Below, one piece after another: positions 1-8,747 of a stretch of 22,773 nt of DNA (its first letter is position 1; each line of letters opens with the position of its first letter). Position numbers and translations under genes: made by a program. Origin of the DNA: UBA6136 sp046305255 (GTDB taxonomy: Bacteria; Pseudomonadota; Gammaproteobacteria; Methylococcales; Methylococcaceae); NCBI GenBank assembly GCA_046305255.1, contig JBKCCF010000060.1, positions 1 through 22,773 of the forward strand, given 5' to 3'. The notes under the pieces are model-generated. The model did not search any database. It was not told the DNA's origin and saw only the letters and a list, made by a program, of their open reading frames with translations.

Positions 1-368
1 AGATTCAACAGGCCGTGAACCTTTTCGCTGATCTCGGCTTCACTAGGCCGAAGGGCACGGGGGCGAACCCGCAATCCAAAAGCGATATTTTCAAAGACCG
101 TCATATGACGAAACAGGGCATAGTGCTGAAACACAAAACCCACCTGTCGGTCACGGACATGAGTGTCGGTAGCATCTTCGCCATGAAACAGAATCTGCCC
201 GGCGTCCGGCGTCTCCAGTCCAGCGATAATGCGCAGCAATGTGGTCTTGCCGCAACCGGAGGGGCCCAGCAACGCGACCAGTTCCCCGCCGCCGATTTCA
301 AGATTGACATCACTTAAGGCCTTGAAGCGACCGAAGGATTTTTGGATGTTGTGAATGGAGATACTCAT
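1..368 (-). CDS. cysA: Sulfate/thiosulfate ABC transporter ATP-binding protein CysA (N-terminal part, cut by window edge)
   Basis: This is the ATPase that powers sulfate/thiosulfate import through CysT-CysW at the inner membrane. About 122 residues are present, starting MSISIHNIQKSFGRFKAL. Walker A is seen as GPSGCGKTT at residues 35-43 and the Q-loop glutamine at about residue 81 (VGFVFQHYALF). The signature motif, Walker B and the C-terminal regulatory part lie beyond base 1. The gene follows cysW on the same strand with a 7-base gap, so it is the third gene of a cysT-cysW-cysA operon. The reading frame is open to the window edge. The family call rests on the ABC motifs plus the operon partners; a generic ABC ATPase alone would not be assignable. 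Confidence 0.93.
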   Translation of the reverse strand, partial: MSISIHNIQKSFGRFKALSDVNLEIGGGELVALLGPSGCGKTTLLRIIAGLETPDAGQILFHGEDATDTHVRDRQVGFVFQHYALFRHMTVFENIAFGLRVRPRALRPSEAEISEKVHGLLN

Positions 369-375
369 GGTGCAA

Positions 376-1263
376 CTATTCGGAAATGGGATCGAGGTCA
401 GACCTGTCCTGCCTGAGATGCCACTCAAGGAAGGTTTTTAGCGCCAACGTCACCAGCGCGAGACCGGCCAGTAACGAGGCCACGGCAAAGGCAGCGGCCG
501 AGTTGTATTCGTTGTAAAGAATCTCGACGTGCAGCGGCAAGGTATTGGTGAGCCCCCGGATATGCCCCGATACGACCGAGACGGCACCAAATTCACCCAT
601 CGCTCGCGCATTGCACAGAATGACGCCATACAGCAGACCCCAGCGAATATTAGGCAGGGTGACATGCCAGAAGGTTTGCCAGCCACTGGCACCGAGCACC
701 AGCGCGGCTTCCTCTTCTTCGGTGCCCTGCGCCTGCATCAGTGGAATCAACTCCCGGGCAACAAAAGGAAAGGTCACGAAGACGGTGGCCAACACAATAC
801 CCGGCACAGCGAAAATAAGCCTGATCTCGTGCGCCTGCAGCCAGGGCCCCAGCCAGCCCTGCAAACCAAACAGCAGGACATAAATCAGGCCCGACACTAC
901 CGGCGATACCGAAAAAGGCAGGTCAATCAGCGTGATAAGGAGGCTCTTGCCCTTAAATTCGAACTTGGCGATACACCAGGCAGCAGCAATGCCGAACAGG
1001 AGATTGAGCGGAACCGAGATCAGCGCGGCCAACCCCGTCAGACGCGCCGCTGCGAGGGCATTGGGCTCGCTCAGTGCCAGCCAGTAGACCTGCCAGCCTT
1101 TGCTGAAAGCCTGCACGAAAACAACGGCCAACGGCAGAAACCGAAATCCGATAAGGAACAAAAGTGCAGCGGCCGTGAGCAGCCACCGCACCCAAAACGG
1201 TTCCCCGCGTGCAGGATGGATGGCGCGTTGGGTCGCCTGCCCCATGGCTATTGATGAACTCAT
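376..1263 (-). CDS. cysW: Sulfate/thiosulfate ABC transporter permease CysW
   Basis: This is one of the two inner-membrane permease subunits of the sulfate importer, 295 residues, the usual size for CysW. It shows several hydrophobic spans (about 27-50, 72-96, 108-134, 148-168, 255-276) and a clear EAA coupling loop at about residues 184-205 (EEAALVLGASGWQTF ... LP), which docks on the ATPase. The stretch LIDLPFSVSPVVSGLIYVLLF is typical of the CysT/CysW family. The ATG at 1263 is preceded by AGGAG at a slightly long spacing of 11 bases; a second ATG at residue 7 is a possible alternative start. It lies 36 bases after cysT and 7 before cysA. Distinguishing CysW from CysT rests on gene order and overall similarity. 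Confidence 0.93.
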   Translation of the reverse strand: MSSSIAMGQATQRAIHPARGEPFWVRWLLTAAALLFLIGFRFLPLAVVFVQAFSKGWQVYWLALSEPNALAAARLTGLAALISVPLNLLFGIAAAWCIAKFEFKGKSLLITLIDLPFSVSPVVSGLIYVLLFGLQGWLGPWLQAHEIRLIFAVPGIVLATVFVTFPFVARELIPLMQAQGTEEEEAALVLGASGWQTFWHVTLPNIRWGLLYGVILCNARAMGEFGAVSVVSGHIRGLTNTLPLHVEILYNEYNSAAAFAVASLLAGLALVTLALKTFLEWHLRQDRSDLDPISE

Positions 1264-1299
1264 CCGGGACGATACTCCTGATTGACGAAGGGAATAGGC

Positions 1300-2127
1300 T
1301 CAGACCTTACGCAAATGCGCCCAGCGCTGTAGCGCATTGATGGTCAGCAGCAGAATGAAGGACACCAGCAACATCGAAACCGCCAGCGCCGTGGCGCCGG
1401 CATAGTCGTACTGCTCCAGTTTGGTGATGATGAGTAGCGGGGTAATTTCCGACACCATGGGAATGTTGCCGGCAATAAATATGACGGAGCCATATTCACC
1501 CACCGCCCGGGCAAAGGCCAGTGCAAAGCCGGTCAGCAAGGCCGGAAGCAAGGCAGGCAAAATCACACGGGTGAATGTCTGCCAGCGGGTCGCGCCGAGA
1601 CTGGCGGCCGCTTCCTCCAGTTCTGACTCGAAATCCTCCAGTATCGGCTGCACCGTCCGAACCACGAAGGGTAACCCGATAAAGGTAAGCGCCACGATCA
1701 CACCCAGCGGGGTGTAGGCAATCTTGATACCGAGCGGTGCCAGGAGGTGCCCGACCCAGCCCTTGCCTGAGTAAAGTGTCGCCAAGGCAATCCCTGCAAC
1801 AGCAGTCGGCAGGGCAAAGGGCAAATCGACCAGCGCATCAATCAGCTTTTTGCCGAAAAAGTCATAACGCACCAGCACCCAGGCAACCAGAAGACCAAAC
1901 ACGGCATTGATCGTCGCCCCTGCCAACGAGGCACCGAAGGTTAGTTTGTAGGAGGCCAGCACTCGGGGTTCGGTAATCACAGACCAGAACCCGCCCCAAC
2001 CCAGAGTTGCCGCCTTGAAAAAGGTCGCCGACAGCGGAATCAATACAATCAGGCTCAAATAGAGTACCGAAAAACCCAGTGTGAGCGAAAAACCGGGCAA
2101 TACTCCTCTTTTTTGCACTATCGCCAC
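1300..2127 (-). CDS. cysT: Sulfate/thiosulfate ABC transporter permease CysT (CysU)
   Basis: This is the second permease subunit of the sulfate importer and the first gene of the operon. The frame is open up to an ATG at 2238, but I place the start at GTG 2127: GAGGAG sits 5 bases upstream, the protein then begins MAIVQKRGVLPGF and is 275 residues long, the family's usual length, and the 37 residues upstream are polar and unlike a transporter N-terminus. Six hydrophobic spans are visible. The EAA loop lies at about residues 171-192 (EEAAASLGATRWQTF), and LVDLPFALPTAVAGIAL is a family hallmark. No periplasmic sulfate-binding protein gene (sbp or cysP) lies next to it, where the enteric cysPTWA operon carries one. 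Confidence 0.93.
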   Translation of the reverse strand: MAIVQKRGVLPGFSLTLGFSVLYLSLIVLIPLSATFFKAATLGWGGFWSVITEPRVLASYKLTFGASLAGATINAVFGLLVAWVLVRYDFFGKKLIDALVDLPFALPTAVAGIALATLYSGKGWVGHLLAPLGIKIAYTPLGVIVALTFIGLPFVVRTVQPILEDFESELEEAAASLGATRWQTFTRVILPALLPALLTGFALAFARAVGEYGSVIFIAGNIPMVSEITPLLIITKLEQYDYAGATALAVSMLLVSFILLLTINALQRWAHLRKV

Positions 2128-2210
2128 TGGCGCTCCTCGGGGATGGTCATGTTGGGGGCTACTACCATAGCAATCCCGCCGCGCCGACTGAAATACGGAA
2201 TCGCTATGTC

Positions 2211-2238
2211 GATATAACCGGGTTGAATTTAGCGGCAA
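2211..2238 (-). promoter_or_regulatory. Candidate sigma-70 promoter for cysTWA
   Basis: On the minus strand TTGCCG (2238-2233) is followed after 16 bases by TATATC (2216-2211), giving an expected start near 2204 and a leader of about 77 bases before the cysT GTG. CysB activates cys promoters in enterics and its gene diverges from here, so CysB control is likely, but CysB sites are degenerate and I cannot point to one. Confidence 0.4.
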
Positions 2239-2257
2239 CGTGATTGAGGGCTAGAAT
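2229..2257 (+). promoter_or_regulatory. Candidate cysB promoter overlapping the cysT promoter
   Basis: TTAGCG (2229-2234), a 17-base spacer and TAGAAT (2252-2257) form a plausible but weak -35/-10 pair pointing toward cysB. Its -35 box shares bases with the -35 region of the opposing cysT promoter candidate, so the two polymerases would compete. This would suit the known negative autoregulation of cysB, but the call rests on consensus matching only. Confidence 0.3.
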
Positions 2258-2337
2258 CCCTGCCGCAGTGATCGTTTCCGTTGCGCCTGCAGAATTGTTC
2301 CATCCCTATCCCGAAGCCCAACCTCCATCGCGACATC

Positions 2338-3312
2338 ATGAAATTGCAGCAACTGCGTTATATCTGGGAAGTGGTGCGGAACAACCTGAACGTCTCCGCC
2401 AGCGCCGAGAGTCTCTATACCTCACAACCGGGGATCAGCAAGCAGATACGGCTGCTGGAAGATGAATTGGGACTGGAGATTTTCACCCGTAGCGGCAAGC
2501 ATTTTTCGGCGCTAACGCCTGCCGGCAAGGAGATCGTAGCGGTCGCCGGTGAGATTCTGGCCAAGGTCAATGACATCAGGCTGATCGCAGAGGAACATCT
2601 GGATACGGGCTCAGGCAGCTTGTGCATCGCCACCACCCATACCCAAGCCCGCTATGCCCTGCCTCCCGCGATCAAGGCCTTTATCCAGCGCTATCCCAGG
2701 ATCAAACTCAACATCCATCAGGGCACCCCGGCCCAGATTGCCGAAATGGCATCCAGGGGGCTCGTTGATATGGCTATCGCCACCGAGGCTAGCGAACTGT
2801 TCGACAACCTGGTGAAACTGCCCTGCTACCAATGGAACCGCAGCGTCCTGGTTCCAAGAGATCATCCGCTGGTTGCCCTGGAAACACTCACGCTGGAGGC
2901 ACTGGCACAATACCCCCTGATCACCTACACCTTCGGCTTTACGGGCCGCTCGCAACTGGACAGAGCCTTCAGTCAGGCGGGGCTGCATCCTCAGATCGCG
3001 CTGACTGCGGTCGATGCCGATGTCATCAAAACCTACGTTCGGCTGGGGCTTGGCGTGGGTATTGTGGCCCATATGGCCCACGATCCGACGGTAGACGCCG
3101 ATTTGATCGCGATTGAGGCCAAGCATTTGTTTGAATCCAGCATCACCAAAATCGTACTGCGCCGCGATATGTATATCCGGGCGTTTATTTACGATTTCAT
3201 CCGCATTTTTGCACCCCACCTTACCCGGGAGCGGGTCGATGCAGCGATGCTGGTCAGGGATCGGCAGGAATGGGAGCAGTTATTCAGCAGGGTTACGCTA
3301 CCCTCACGTTGA
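2338..3312 (+). CDS. cysB: LysR-type transcriptional regulator CysB
   Basis: This is the master activator of sulfate assimilation, responding to O- or N-acetylserine. From ATG 2338 it is 324 residues, exactly the length of enteric CysB, starting MKLQQLRYIWEVVRNNLNVS. The winged helix-turn-helix spans about residues 1-60, with the recognition segment around LYTSQPGISKQIRLLEDELG. The effector domain carries TTHTQARYALP, with T100, T102 and Q103, plus T149 and T202: these match the sulfate-binding pocket of Klebsiella CysB at the same residue numbers. The frame extends upstream to 2281, but those 19 residues are outside the family. The ribosome-binding site is weak. The gene diverges from cysTWA, its expected target. 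Cbl is the main alternative, less likely given the full pocket conservation and the context. Confidence 0.95.
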   Translation: MKLQQLRYIWEVVRNNLNVSASAESLYTSQPGISKQIRLLEDELGLEIFTRSGKHFSALTPAGKEIVAVAGEILAKVNDIRLIAEEHLDTGSGSLCIATTHTQARYALPPAIKAFIQRYPRIKLNIHQGTPAQIAEMASRGLVDMAIATEASELFDNLVKLPCYQWNRSVLVPRDHPLVALETLTLEALAQYPLITYTFGFTGRSQLDRAFSQAGLHPQIALTAVDADVIKTYVRLGLGVGIVAHMAHDPTVDADLIAIEAKHLFESSITKIVLRRDMYIRAFIYDFIRIFAPHLTRERVDAAMLVRDRQEWEQLFSRVTLPSR

Positions 3313-3356
3313 GCGATAATAGCGAATGTAGTGAGCCAGCCAGGCCCATATCGCCC

Positions 3357-3998
3357 GTGACAATCACCCCGTACACCCTGCTCGACCACCACCCGCTAAG
3401 TCTTGACTGCGGCCTGCTGGCCGCCAACAAGCCAGCGGGTCTGTTGTGCCAGCCTGGTCTCGGGCCTGAGGGTGCGGACTCCCTGCTGGGCCGATTGCAA
3501 CAGCAATGGCCGACCGCCCAGTTGGTTCACCGACTGGATCGGGACACCTCAGGGCTTTTACTGCTGGCACTGAATCCAGAATTACACCGGGCTCTCAGCA
3601 GGCTGTTTGCCGAACGCAGAATCAGCAAGATCTATCGGGCCGACGTCAGTGGCACACCCCGCGGAGCCAGCGGCAGCATCACTCTGGCCATTGCCAAACA
3701 GGGTAACCGTCCCCCACTCTACGGCCCTGATCCGGAGGGGAAGGCCTGCCATACCGACTGGTATCTGCTGGAATCCTTGGGCAACTGGAGCCGACTGGAA
3801 TTACACCCGCTCACGGGACGCTCCCACCAGCTACGCGTCCACATGGCCGCCAGCGGGCACCCCATACTGGGCGATCCACTCTACGGTGATCCGCAGTCAA
3901 GACCGGTCGCCCGCATGCACCTGCATGCGTCCCGACTGAGTTTCATCCATCCCCTGACCGGCCACGCGATCACACTGTATTGCCCGTGCCCATTTTAG
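3357..3998 (+). CDS. RluA-family RNA pseudouridine synthase
   Basis: The product isomerises uridine to pseudouridine in rRNA and/or tRNA. The signature HRLDRDTSGLLLLA is present; the aspartate of HRLD is the catalytic residue, at residue 61 from GTG 3357 (64 in E. coli RluA). Further family blocks are LLAANKPAGLLCQPG near the N-terminus, HPLTGRSHQLRVHMA, HPILGDPLYGD, and MHLHASRLSFIHPLTG near the C-terminus. There is no S4 domain, and the 213-residue length fits the short RluA type (219 in E. coli) rather than RluB/C/D. The frame is open from 3270 and would overlap the end of cysB; GTG 3357 gives the family's size, but no strong ribosome-binding site settles the start. The substrate position cannot be read from sequence. 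Confidence 0.88.
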   Translation: MTITPYTLLDHHPLSLDCGLLAANKPAGLLCQPGLGPEGADSLLGRLQQQWPTAQLVHRLDRDTSGLLLLALNPELHRALSRLFAERRISKIYRADVSGTPRGASGSITLAIAKQGNRPPLYGPDPEGKACHTDWYLLESLGNWSRLELHPLTGRSHQLRVHMAASGHPILGDPLYGDPQSRPVARMHLHASRLSFIHPLTGHAITLYCPCPF

Positions 3999-4106
3999 TG
4001 TGTGTCCCCGAGCCAGCCCTGAAACTGATGCCCCCGCCCCGCAACCTCAAAGTCCCAGATCCAGCGATCCAGAGCCCTATTCTAGTTGACCGCAACACTT
4101 GGCTGA

Positions 4107-4135
4107 TTGCCGTGGATTGCCTACAAAGGTATCAT
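4107..4135 (+). promoter_or_regulatory. fusA: Candidate sigma-70 promoter for the EF-G2 gene
   Basis: TTGCCG (4107-4112) and TATCAT (4130-4135) are separated by exactly 17 bases. Transcription would start near 4142, giving an untranslated leader of about 137 bases before ATG 4279. The rest of the 280-base gap between the pseudouridine synthase and EF-G2 shows no gene I can support. Confidence 0.45.
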
Positions 4136-4278
4136 TCGGGGTTGACCCGCGTGATGGTCGATTAGCCCCGCGCCCCCACAGACAGCGTCGAGCAGATTCC
4201 CGATTTCCTGCCTTAGACCATGGGGCACACGACTCCAACTTACCAACCACTCAGCACACAACCCCGCAGAACATTGAT

Positions 4279-6363
4279 ATGACTGATTTATCGCACTACC
4301 GAAACATTGGCATCTTCGCTCACGTGGATGCAGGCAAGACCACGACCACCGAGCGCATTTTGAAGCTCACCGGCAAAATCCACAAAATTGGCGAAGTTCA
4401 TGACGGCGCAGCCACCACTGACTTCATGGAACAGGAGCAGGAACGCGGTATCACCATCCAGTCGGCAGCCACCACCTGTTTCTGGAATGATCACCGCTTC
4501 AACATCATCGACACCCCCGGCCACGTCGACTTCACCATCGAAGTGTATCGCTCCCTGAAGGTACTAGACGGCGGTATCGGAGTGTTCTGCGGTTCCGGCG
4601 GCGTTGAGCCACAGTCTGAAACCAACTGGCGCTATGCCAACGACTCCAAGGTCGCACGGGTCATCTACATTAACAAGCTTGATCGTATTGGCGCCGACTT
4701 CTACCGTGTCGTCAATCAGGTGAAGGATGTGCTGGCAGCCTACCCGCTGGTCATGGTGCTGCCTATCGGTCGGGAAGACCAGTTCGTCGGCGTGGTTGAC
4801 CTGCTGACCCGCAAGTCATGGATCTGGGATGATTCCGGCGACCCCATGAACTACAAAATCACCGATGTTCCGGCCGATATGGTCGATGACGTCGAAAAAT
4901 TCCGGGCTGACATGATCGAAAAAATTGTCGAGCAGGACGATGACGTGATGGAAAAGTACCTCGAAGGCGAGGAACCCGATATCGACACCATCAAGCGCCT
5001 GATTCGCAAGGGCACCATCAAGATGGACTTCTTCCCTACCTACTGCGGTTCATCTTTCAAAAACAAGGGTGTACAGCTGGTACTGGACGCGGTGGTCGAC
5101 TATCTGCCGAACCCGACAGAAGTCAATCCGCAGCCCGAAGTCGATCTGGAAGGCAACGAAACCGGCGAATTTGCGCTGGTCGACCCGACCCGCCCGCTGC
5201 GCGCACTGGCATTCAAGATCATGGATGACCGTTATGGCGCCCTGACTTTCCTGCGCATCTACTCCGGTCGCATCGAGAAAGGCACCACCGTACTCAACAC
5301 CTACACCGGCAAAACCGAACGTATTGGCCGTATTGTTGAAATGCATGCCAATAATCGCCAGGAAGTGGATTCCTGCCAGGCTGGGGATATCGTTGCGGTA
5401 TTGGGCATGAAGAACGTACAGACCGGTCATACCCTGTGCGATCCGGACAAACCCGCCACCCTGGAGCCGATGGTATTTCCCGATCCGGTCATCTCGATTG
5501 CCATTGCCCCGAAAGACAAGGCCGGTAATGAAAAGATGGGCATCGCCCTGGGCAAGATGGTTCAGGAAGATCCATCATTCCATGTCGGTACCGACGAGGA
5601 CAGCGGCGAAACGATCCTCAAGGGCATGGGCGAGCTTCACCTTGATATCAAGATCGACATCCTCAAGCGTACCCATGGCGTTGAGGTCATCGTCGGCAAA
5701 CCCCAGGTGGCTTACCGCGAGACAATTACCAAGCGGGTCGAAGACGAATACACCCACAAGAAACAGTCCGGCGGCTCGGGTCAGTTCGCCAAAATCAACT
5801 ACATCATTGAACCCAGCGAGCCCGGTACCGGCTTTGTTTTTGAATCTACCGTCACCGGCGGTAACGTCCCCCGCGAATACTGGCCGGCGGTCGAAAAAGG
5901 CTTCAAGAGCATGCTCGACAAGGGCACCATGGCAGGCTTCCCATGCGTCGATTTCAAGGTCAACCTGACGGATGGTGGCTTCCACGCTGTGGACTCCTCG
6001 TCACTGGCCTTCGAAATTGCAGCCAAGGCCGCCTTCCGCCAGACTGTGCCCAAGTGCGCGCCGCAGTTGATGGAACCGATCATGAAGGTCGACACCTTCT
6101 CGCCGGACGCCAACGTAGGTGATGTTATCGGGGATCTCAACCGTCGCCGTGGCATGATAAAATCTCAGGATGCAGGCGCCACCGGGGTTCGCATCAAGTC
6201 CGAAGTACCGCTTTCCGAAATGTTCGGCTACATCGGCGACCTGCGCACCATGACCTCAGGCCGTGGCCAGTTCTCCATGGAGTTCTCCCATTACATGCCC
6301 TGCCCGAAGAATGTGGCAGAAGCGGTCATCAAGGAGGTCAACGAACGGAACGCGAGCAAGTAA
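4279..6363 (+). CDS. fusA: Elongation factor G, EF-G2 type (translational GTPase)
   Basis: This is a full-length, 694-residue EF-G. The GTPase motifs are AHVDAGKT (residues 14-21), the RGITI switch I (56-60), DTPGH (78-82, with the catalytic histidine 82) and NKLD (132-135). Domains II to V follow, with family blocks such as GMGELHLDI, KQSGGSGQFA, GGNVPREYWPAVEKGF, GDLNRRRGMI and TSGRGQFSMEFSHY. Sequence details such as MTDLSHYRNIGIFAHVDAG and GEVHDGAATTDFMEQE fit the second EF-G paralogue of many gammaproteobacteria rather than the str-operon EF-G. No rpsL, rpsG or tuf genes lie beside it, which agrees. ATG 4279 is chosen because the family starts here; the 60 upstream in-frame residues are not EF-G. 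The ribosome-binding site is weak. Whether it acts in elongation, ribosome recycling or both cannot be read from sequence. Confidence 0.93.
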   Translation: MTDLSHYRNIGIFAHVDAGKTTTTERILKLTGKIHKIGEVHDGAATTDFMEQEQERGITIQSAATTCFWNDHRFNIIDTPGHVDFTIEVYRSLKVLDGGIGVFCGSGGVEPQSETNWRYANDSKVARVIYINKLDRIGADFYRVVNQVKDVLAAYPLVMVLPIGREDQFVGVVDLLTRKSWIWDDSGDPMNYKITDVPADMVDDVEKFRADMIEKIVEQDDDVMEKYLEGEEPDIDTIKRLIRKGTIKMDFFPTYCGSSFKNKGVQLVLDAVVDYLPNPTEVNPQPEVDLEGNETGEFALVDPTRPLRALAFKIMDDRYGALTFLRIYSGRIEKGTTVLNTYTGKTERIGRIVEMHANNRQEVDSCQAGDIVAVLGMKNVQTGHTLCDPDKPATLEPMVFPDPVISIAIAPKDKAGNEKMGIALGKMVQEDPSFHVGTDEDSGETILKGMGELHLDIKIDILKRTHGVEVIVGKPQVAYRETITKRVEDEYTHKKQSGGSGQFAKINYIIEPSEPGTGFVFESTVTGGNVPREYWPAVEKGFKSMLDKGTMAGFPCVDFKVNLTDGGFHAVDSSSLAFEIAAKAAFRQTVPKCAPQLMEPIMKVDTFSPDANVGDVIGDLNRRRGMIKSQDAGATGVRIKSEVPLSEMFGYIGDLRTMTSGRGQFSMEFSHYMPCPKNVAEAVIKEVNERNASK

Positions 6364-6383
6364 AAGGCGTTTCAGCCGGCACA

Positions 6384-6413
6384 GGAAGAAGGCCCGCCTG
6401 CGGGCCTTCTTCC
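6384..6413 (+). terminator. Strong hairpin terminator after EF-G2
   Basis: A perfect 13-bp stem (GGAAGAAGGCCCG, 6384-6396, paired with 6401-6413) with a 4-base CCTG loop starts 21 bases after the stop codon. There is no clean U tail after it, so it may act with the next hairpin or protect the mRNA end. Confidence 0.7.
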
Positions 6414-6449
6414 CTGCCGAAAGACAAAAACCAGGCGGGTCGCCCCACG

Positions 6450-6468
6450 AAGGCGGACCGCCTTTTTT
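6450..6468 (+). terminator. Second, classical Rho-independent terminator
   Basis: The stem AAGGCG (6450-6455), loop GAC and CGCCTT (6459-6464) run straight into a T tract (6463-6468). It lies 37 bases beyond the first hairpin, making a tandem terminator after EF-G2. Confidence 0.75.
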
Positions 6469-6760
6469 GTCGGTATGCCGTGTCGAAACAGCCATGAATT
6501 GGTTGGGTTTGAGACTCGTCGCCGGCAACAGGAACCGGCAAACGCCACTCTCCTGTGCGCAGACATGAGCCAACCCGGTGGGGTCTTTGAGATACTGGAA
6601 TCATCCGTATGGAGCGGATAAGTGAGCGGCGCCAGCGGTGGGATATGACATGCAGATAGATATACTGTGCTGATCCACCCTACTGGTCGAAACAGGAATA
6701 GCCGGACATAAGGCCCGTCACCAAACATCACCATACGGTCGAACACCACACGGAGTCACC
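6469..6760. other. Intergenic region between EF-G2 terminators and the lipoprotein gene
   Basis: I find no convincing gene in these 292 bases. TATACT at 6661-6666 is a good -10 match, but the -35 position before it is poor. A short inverted repeat, GCCGG with CCGGC, lies around 6520-6540. The promoter of the lipoprotein-antiporter unit should be in this stretch. Confidence 0.4.
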
Positions 6761-7078
6761 ATGAAGATACTGATCACACTTGCACTGGCCGCTGTGCTTG
6801 GCGCCTGTGCGTCCACAAGCCCTGTGCTGAAAAATTCCGACGGCAGTTACAGTATTTCAAAAGTCGGTGGCTGGGGTTACGACCTCGGCAGCCTGAAAGC
6901 CGAAGTCAGGCAAGAAGCTGCGAACTACGCCAAAGGGGCCGGTAAGACTCTCGAAATCGTCAGCGAAACCGTCCAGCCTGACACCCAGGTCGGCGTGTAT
7001 CCTGCCTATGATGATACCTACAGCCTGACCTTTAGGCTGGTCGAAAGGCCCCATCAACAGACGCCAGCCGAGCGCTAA
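6761..7078 (+). CDS. Small predicted lipoprotein
   Basis: A 105-residue protein with a clear lipoprotein signal: MKILITLALAAVLGAC, lipobox LGAC with the lipidated cysteine at residue 16. The residue after it is alanine, not aspartate, so sorting to the outer membrane is expected. The mature part is short and soluble (SYSISKVGGWGYDLGSLKAE, then a helix with AANYAKGAGKTLEIV and a beta-rich end). It resembles a widespread class of small proteobacterial lipoproteins of unknown role; I cannot name a family with certainty. GGAG lies 5 bases before ATG 6761. The antiporter gene begins 34 bases downstream on the same strand, so the two are probably co-transcribed. Confidence 0.82.
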   Translation: MKILITLALAAVLGACASTSPVLKNSDGSYSISKVGGWGYDLGSLKAEVRQEAANYAKGAGKTLEIVSETVQPDTQVGVYPAYDDTYSLTFRLVERPHQQTPAER

Positions 7079-7112
7079 TCGACAGCCGGCGCACTGCTCG
7101 TCATTCGGTTCA

Positions 7113-8747
7113 ATGAACACACTGCTCGCCCAATTTGCCATTCTGCTGCTCACCGCCACCCTGACCTCCGTCCTGATGCGTGAGCGCGGGTGGAGCAACC
7201 TGCTGCCCCTGATCGTGCTTGGCGCCGTCCTTGGGCAGTTACCGATATCGCACCAGACGACTCTCGCACCCGACATGATCATGGTGTTCTTTCTGGTCCC
7301 CCTCGTTTTTGGCGATGCCATCACTACATCCTTGCGGGAATTACGTAAAAACGGCCTCGATATTCTGGCCCTGGCCCTGTTCCCGGTCATTGCCTCCACC
7401 CTGATGGTCGGGCTTGCGGCACGCTGGCTGACCGGCATGCCCTGGCCATTGGCATTTGCCCTCGGTGCCATCCTGTCGCCGACCGACACGGTTGCACTTG
7501 GCAGCCTGACCAAGGCAACACCCCTACCCCGCCAGCTCCGCACCATCATGGAGGGGGAGGCCCTGCTCAATGATGTCAGCGGACTCACAGCACTTCATTT
7601 ATCGACTTTGGCATTGCTGGCGGGCCAGATCTCGACGTCCGAAGCCGCTCGGGTATTTCTCGAGGCGCACTTGGTCGGCTTGGGCGTTGGCCTGCTCGGC
7701 GGGTGGCTGATGACCCGCATGATCAAGGCCTCCCACGACGAGATCGCCTGCAACAGCCTCACCATGGTTGTCCCCTTTGGCGTTTACGCAGTCGCCGATT
7801 ATTTTGATGGCTCCGGCATACTGGCGATCGTCTGCACCGCTCTGGCCATCGGGCAGGCCCAGAACAAACATACCGCCTTCGGTGGGCGGGTTCAGACCGT
7901 GGCGATATGGGAGCACCTAGGCTTTATCCTGCAATCAACCGCCTTCCTGCTGATGGGAATAGAGTTACCCAATATCCTGATACGGTTGCCTGATGCCGAA
8001 TTGGGCATATTATTGGGGCTATCCCTAACGGTACTACTGGCGCTCATCCTCGCCCGTTTTTTTACCCTGTTGGTGCTGCGCGCCCTGCTGGTCAAACTCC
8101 GACCACGAATCCCCATCCCCTGGCGATCCACCCTCCTGGTCTCATGGTTTGGCGTACGCGGGCCAGTATCCTCCATGGCAGCCTTCACCCTACCGATGAC
8201 CTTCAACAGTGGCGAACTTATCCCCTATCGGGATTTGGCCGTGGCCAGTGCCTTCCTGGTCATCGTCGTGACAGTCATGCTCTCGCATACGCTCAAGCCC
8301 TTGATTGCGACCCTGGGCATTATCGAAGAGGACGACCATAACCGACGGGAACTCGAGGTATTGGATCGGGTGATGACGGCCGTACTCGACCTCATTGACC
8401 AGTGGATAAACACAGCGCAAACCCGCGACACCGGCGGCGCCGAGTTGAATATTCTGCAACACGCCCGCACCGAATACAGCTACCGGAAAGCCCGCTATCG
8501 CGACCTGCTCGCAGGGATCGATGATGCATCCCGCACGCTCAACAGCCTCGAAAACAACGGCACCGACCGGCCTTTTGTCTACGATGCCATCCACTCTGAT
8601 CTTGCCGTCAAACTCGCCCTTGCCGAACGCGAAGCCCTGGTGACCATGGAGCACCCCTACGAAATCCCCGACGAGGTAGTGCGGAAAATCCTGCGCGACA
8701 CGGACACTCGGCTACAACTTCTGAATAACCTGATACGGCGGGCGTGA
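7113..8747 (+). CDS. Na+/H+ antiporter, CPA1 (NhaP/NHE-like) family
   Basis: An inner-membrane cation/proton exchanger of 544 residues. Residues 1 to about 400 form 11-13 hydrophobic spans, followed by a cytosolic tail of about 140 residues. Family motifs are LSPTDTVALG (121-130), EGEALLNDVSGL (147-158, with the ion-binding aspartate 154) and WFGVRGPVSSMAAF (345-358) with its conserved arginine. The first motif is PTDT where many relatives have PTDP. Na+, K+ or Li+ preference cannot be read from the sequence. The start is ATG 7113; there is no good ribosome-binding site, and the 34-base gap from the lipoprotein gene could allow translation in series. A role in pH or Na+ homeostasis is the family expectation. 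Confidence 0.9.
   Translation: MNTLLAQFAILLLTATLTSVLMRERGWSNLLPLIVLGAVLGQLPISHQTTLAPDMIMVFFLVPLVFGDAITTSLRELRKNGLDILALALFPVIASTLMVGLAARWLTGMPWPLAFALGAILSPTDTVALGSLTKATPLPRQLRTIMEGEALLNDVSGLTALHLSTLALLAGQISTSEAARVFLEAHLVGLGVGLLGGWLMTRMIKASHDEIACNSLTMVVPFGVYAVADYFDGSGILAIVCTALAIGQAQNKHTAFGGRVQTVAIWEHLGFILQSTAFLLMGIELPNILIRLPDAELGILLGLSLTVLLALILARFFTLLVLRALLVKLRPRIPIPWRSTLLVSWFGVRGPVSSMAAFTLPMTFNSGELIPYRDLAVASAFLVIVVTVMLSHTLKPLIATLGIIEEDDHNRRELEVLDRVMTAVLDLIDQWINTAQTRDTGGAELNILQHARTEYSYRKARYRDLLAGIDDASRTLNSLENNGTDRPFVYDAIHSDLAVKLALAEREALVTMEHPYEIPDEVVRKILRDTDTRLQLLNNLIRRA

Noticed and set aside
529..1254. A 241-codon plus-strand frame across cysW
   Set aside because: Antisense shadow of cysW; polar low-complexity product rich in Q, R and K with no recognisable domain.
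2128..2238. Upstream extension of cysT to ATG 2238
   Set aside because: GTG 2127 has an excellent GAGGAG site and gives the family length; the extension is polar, not conserved in type, and would include the promoter candidate.
4099..4278. Upstream extension of the EF-G frame
   Set aside because: The EF-G family begins at MTDLSHYRNIG; the 60 extra residues are unlike EF-G, and the promoter candidate lies within them.
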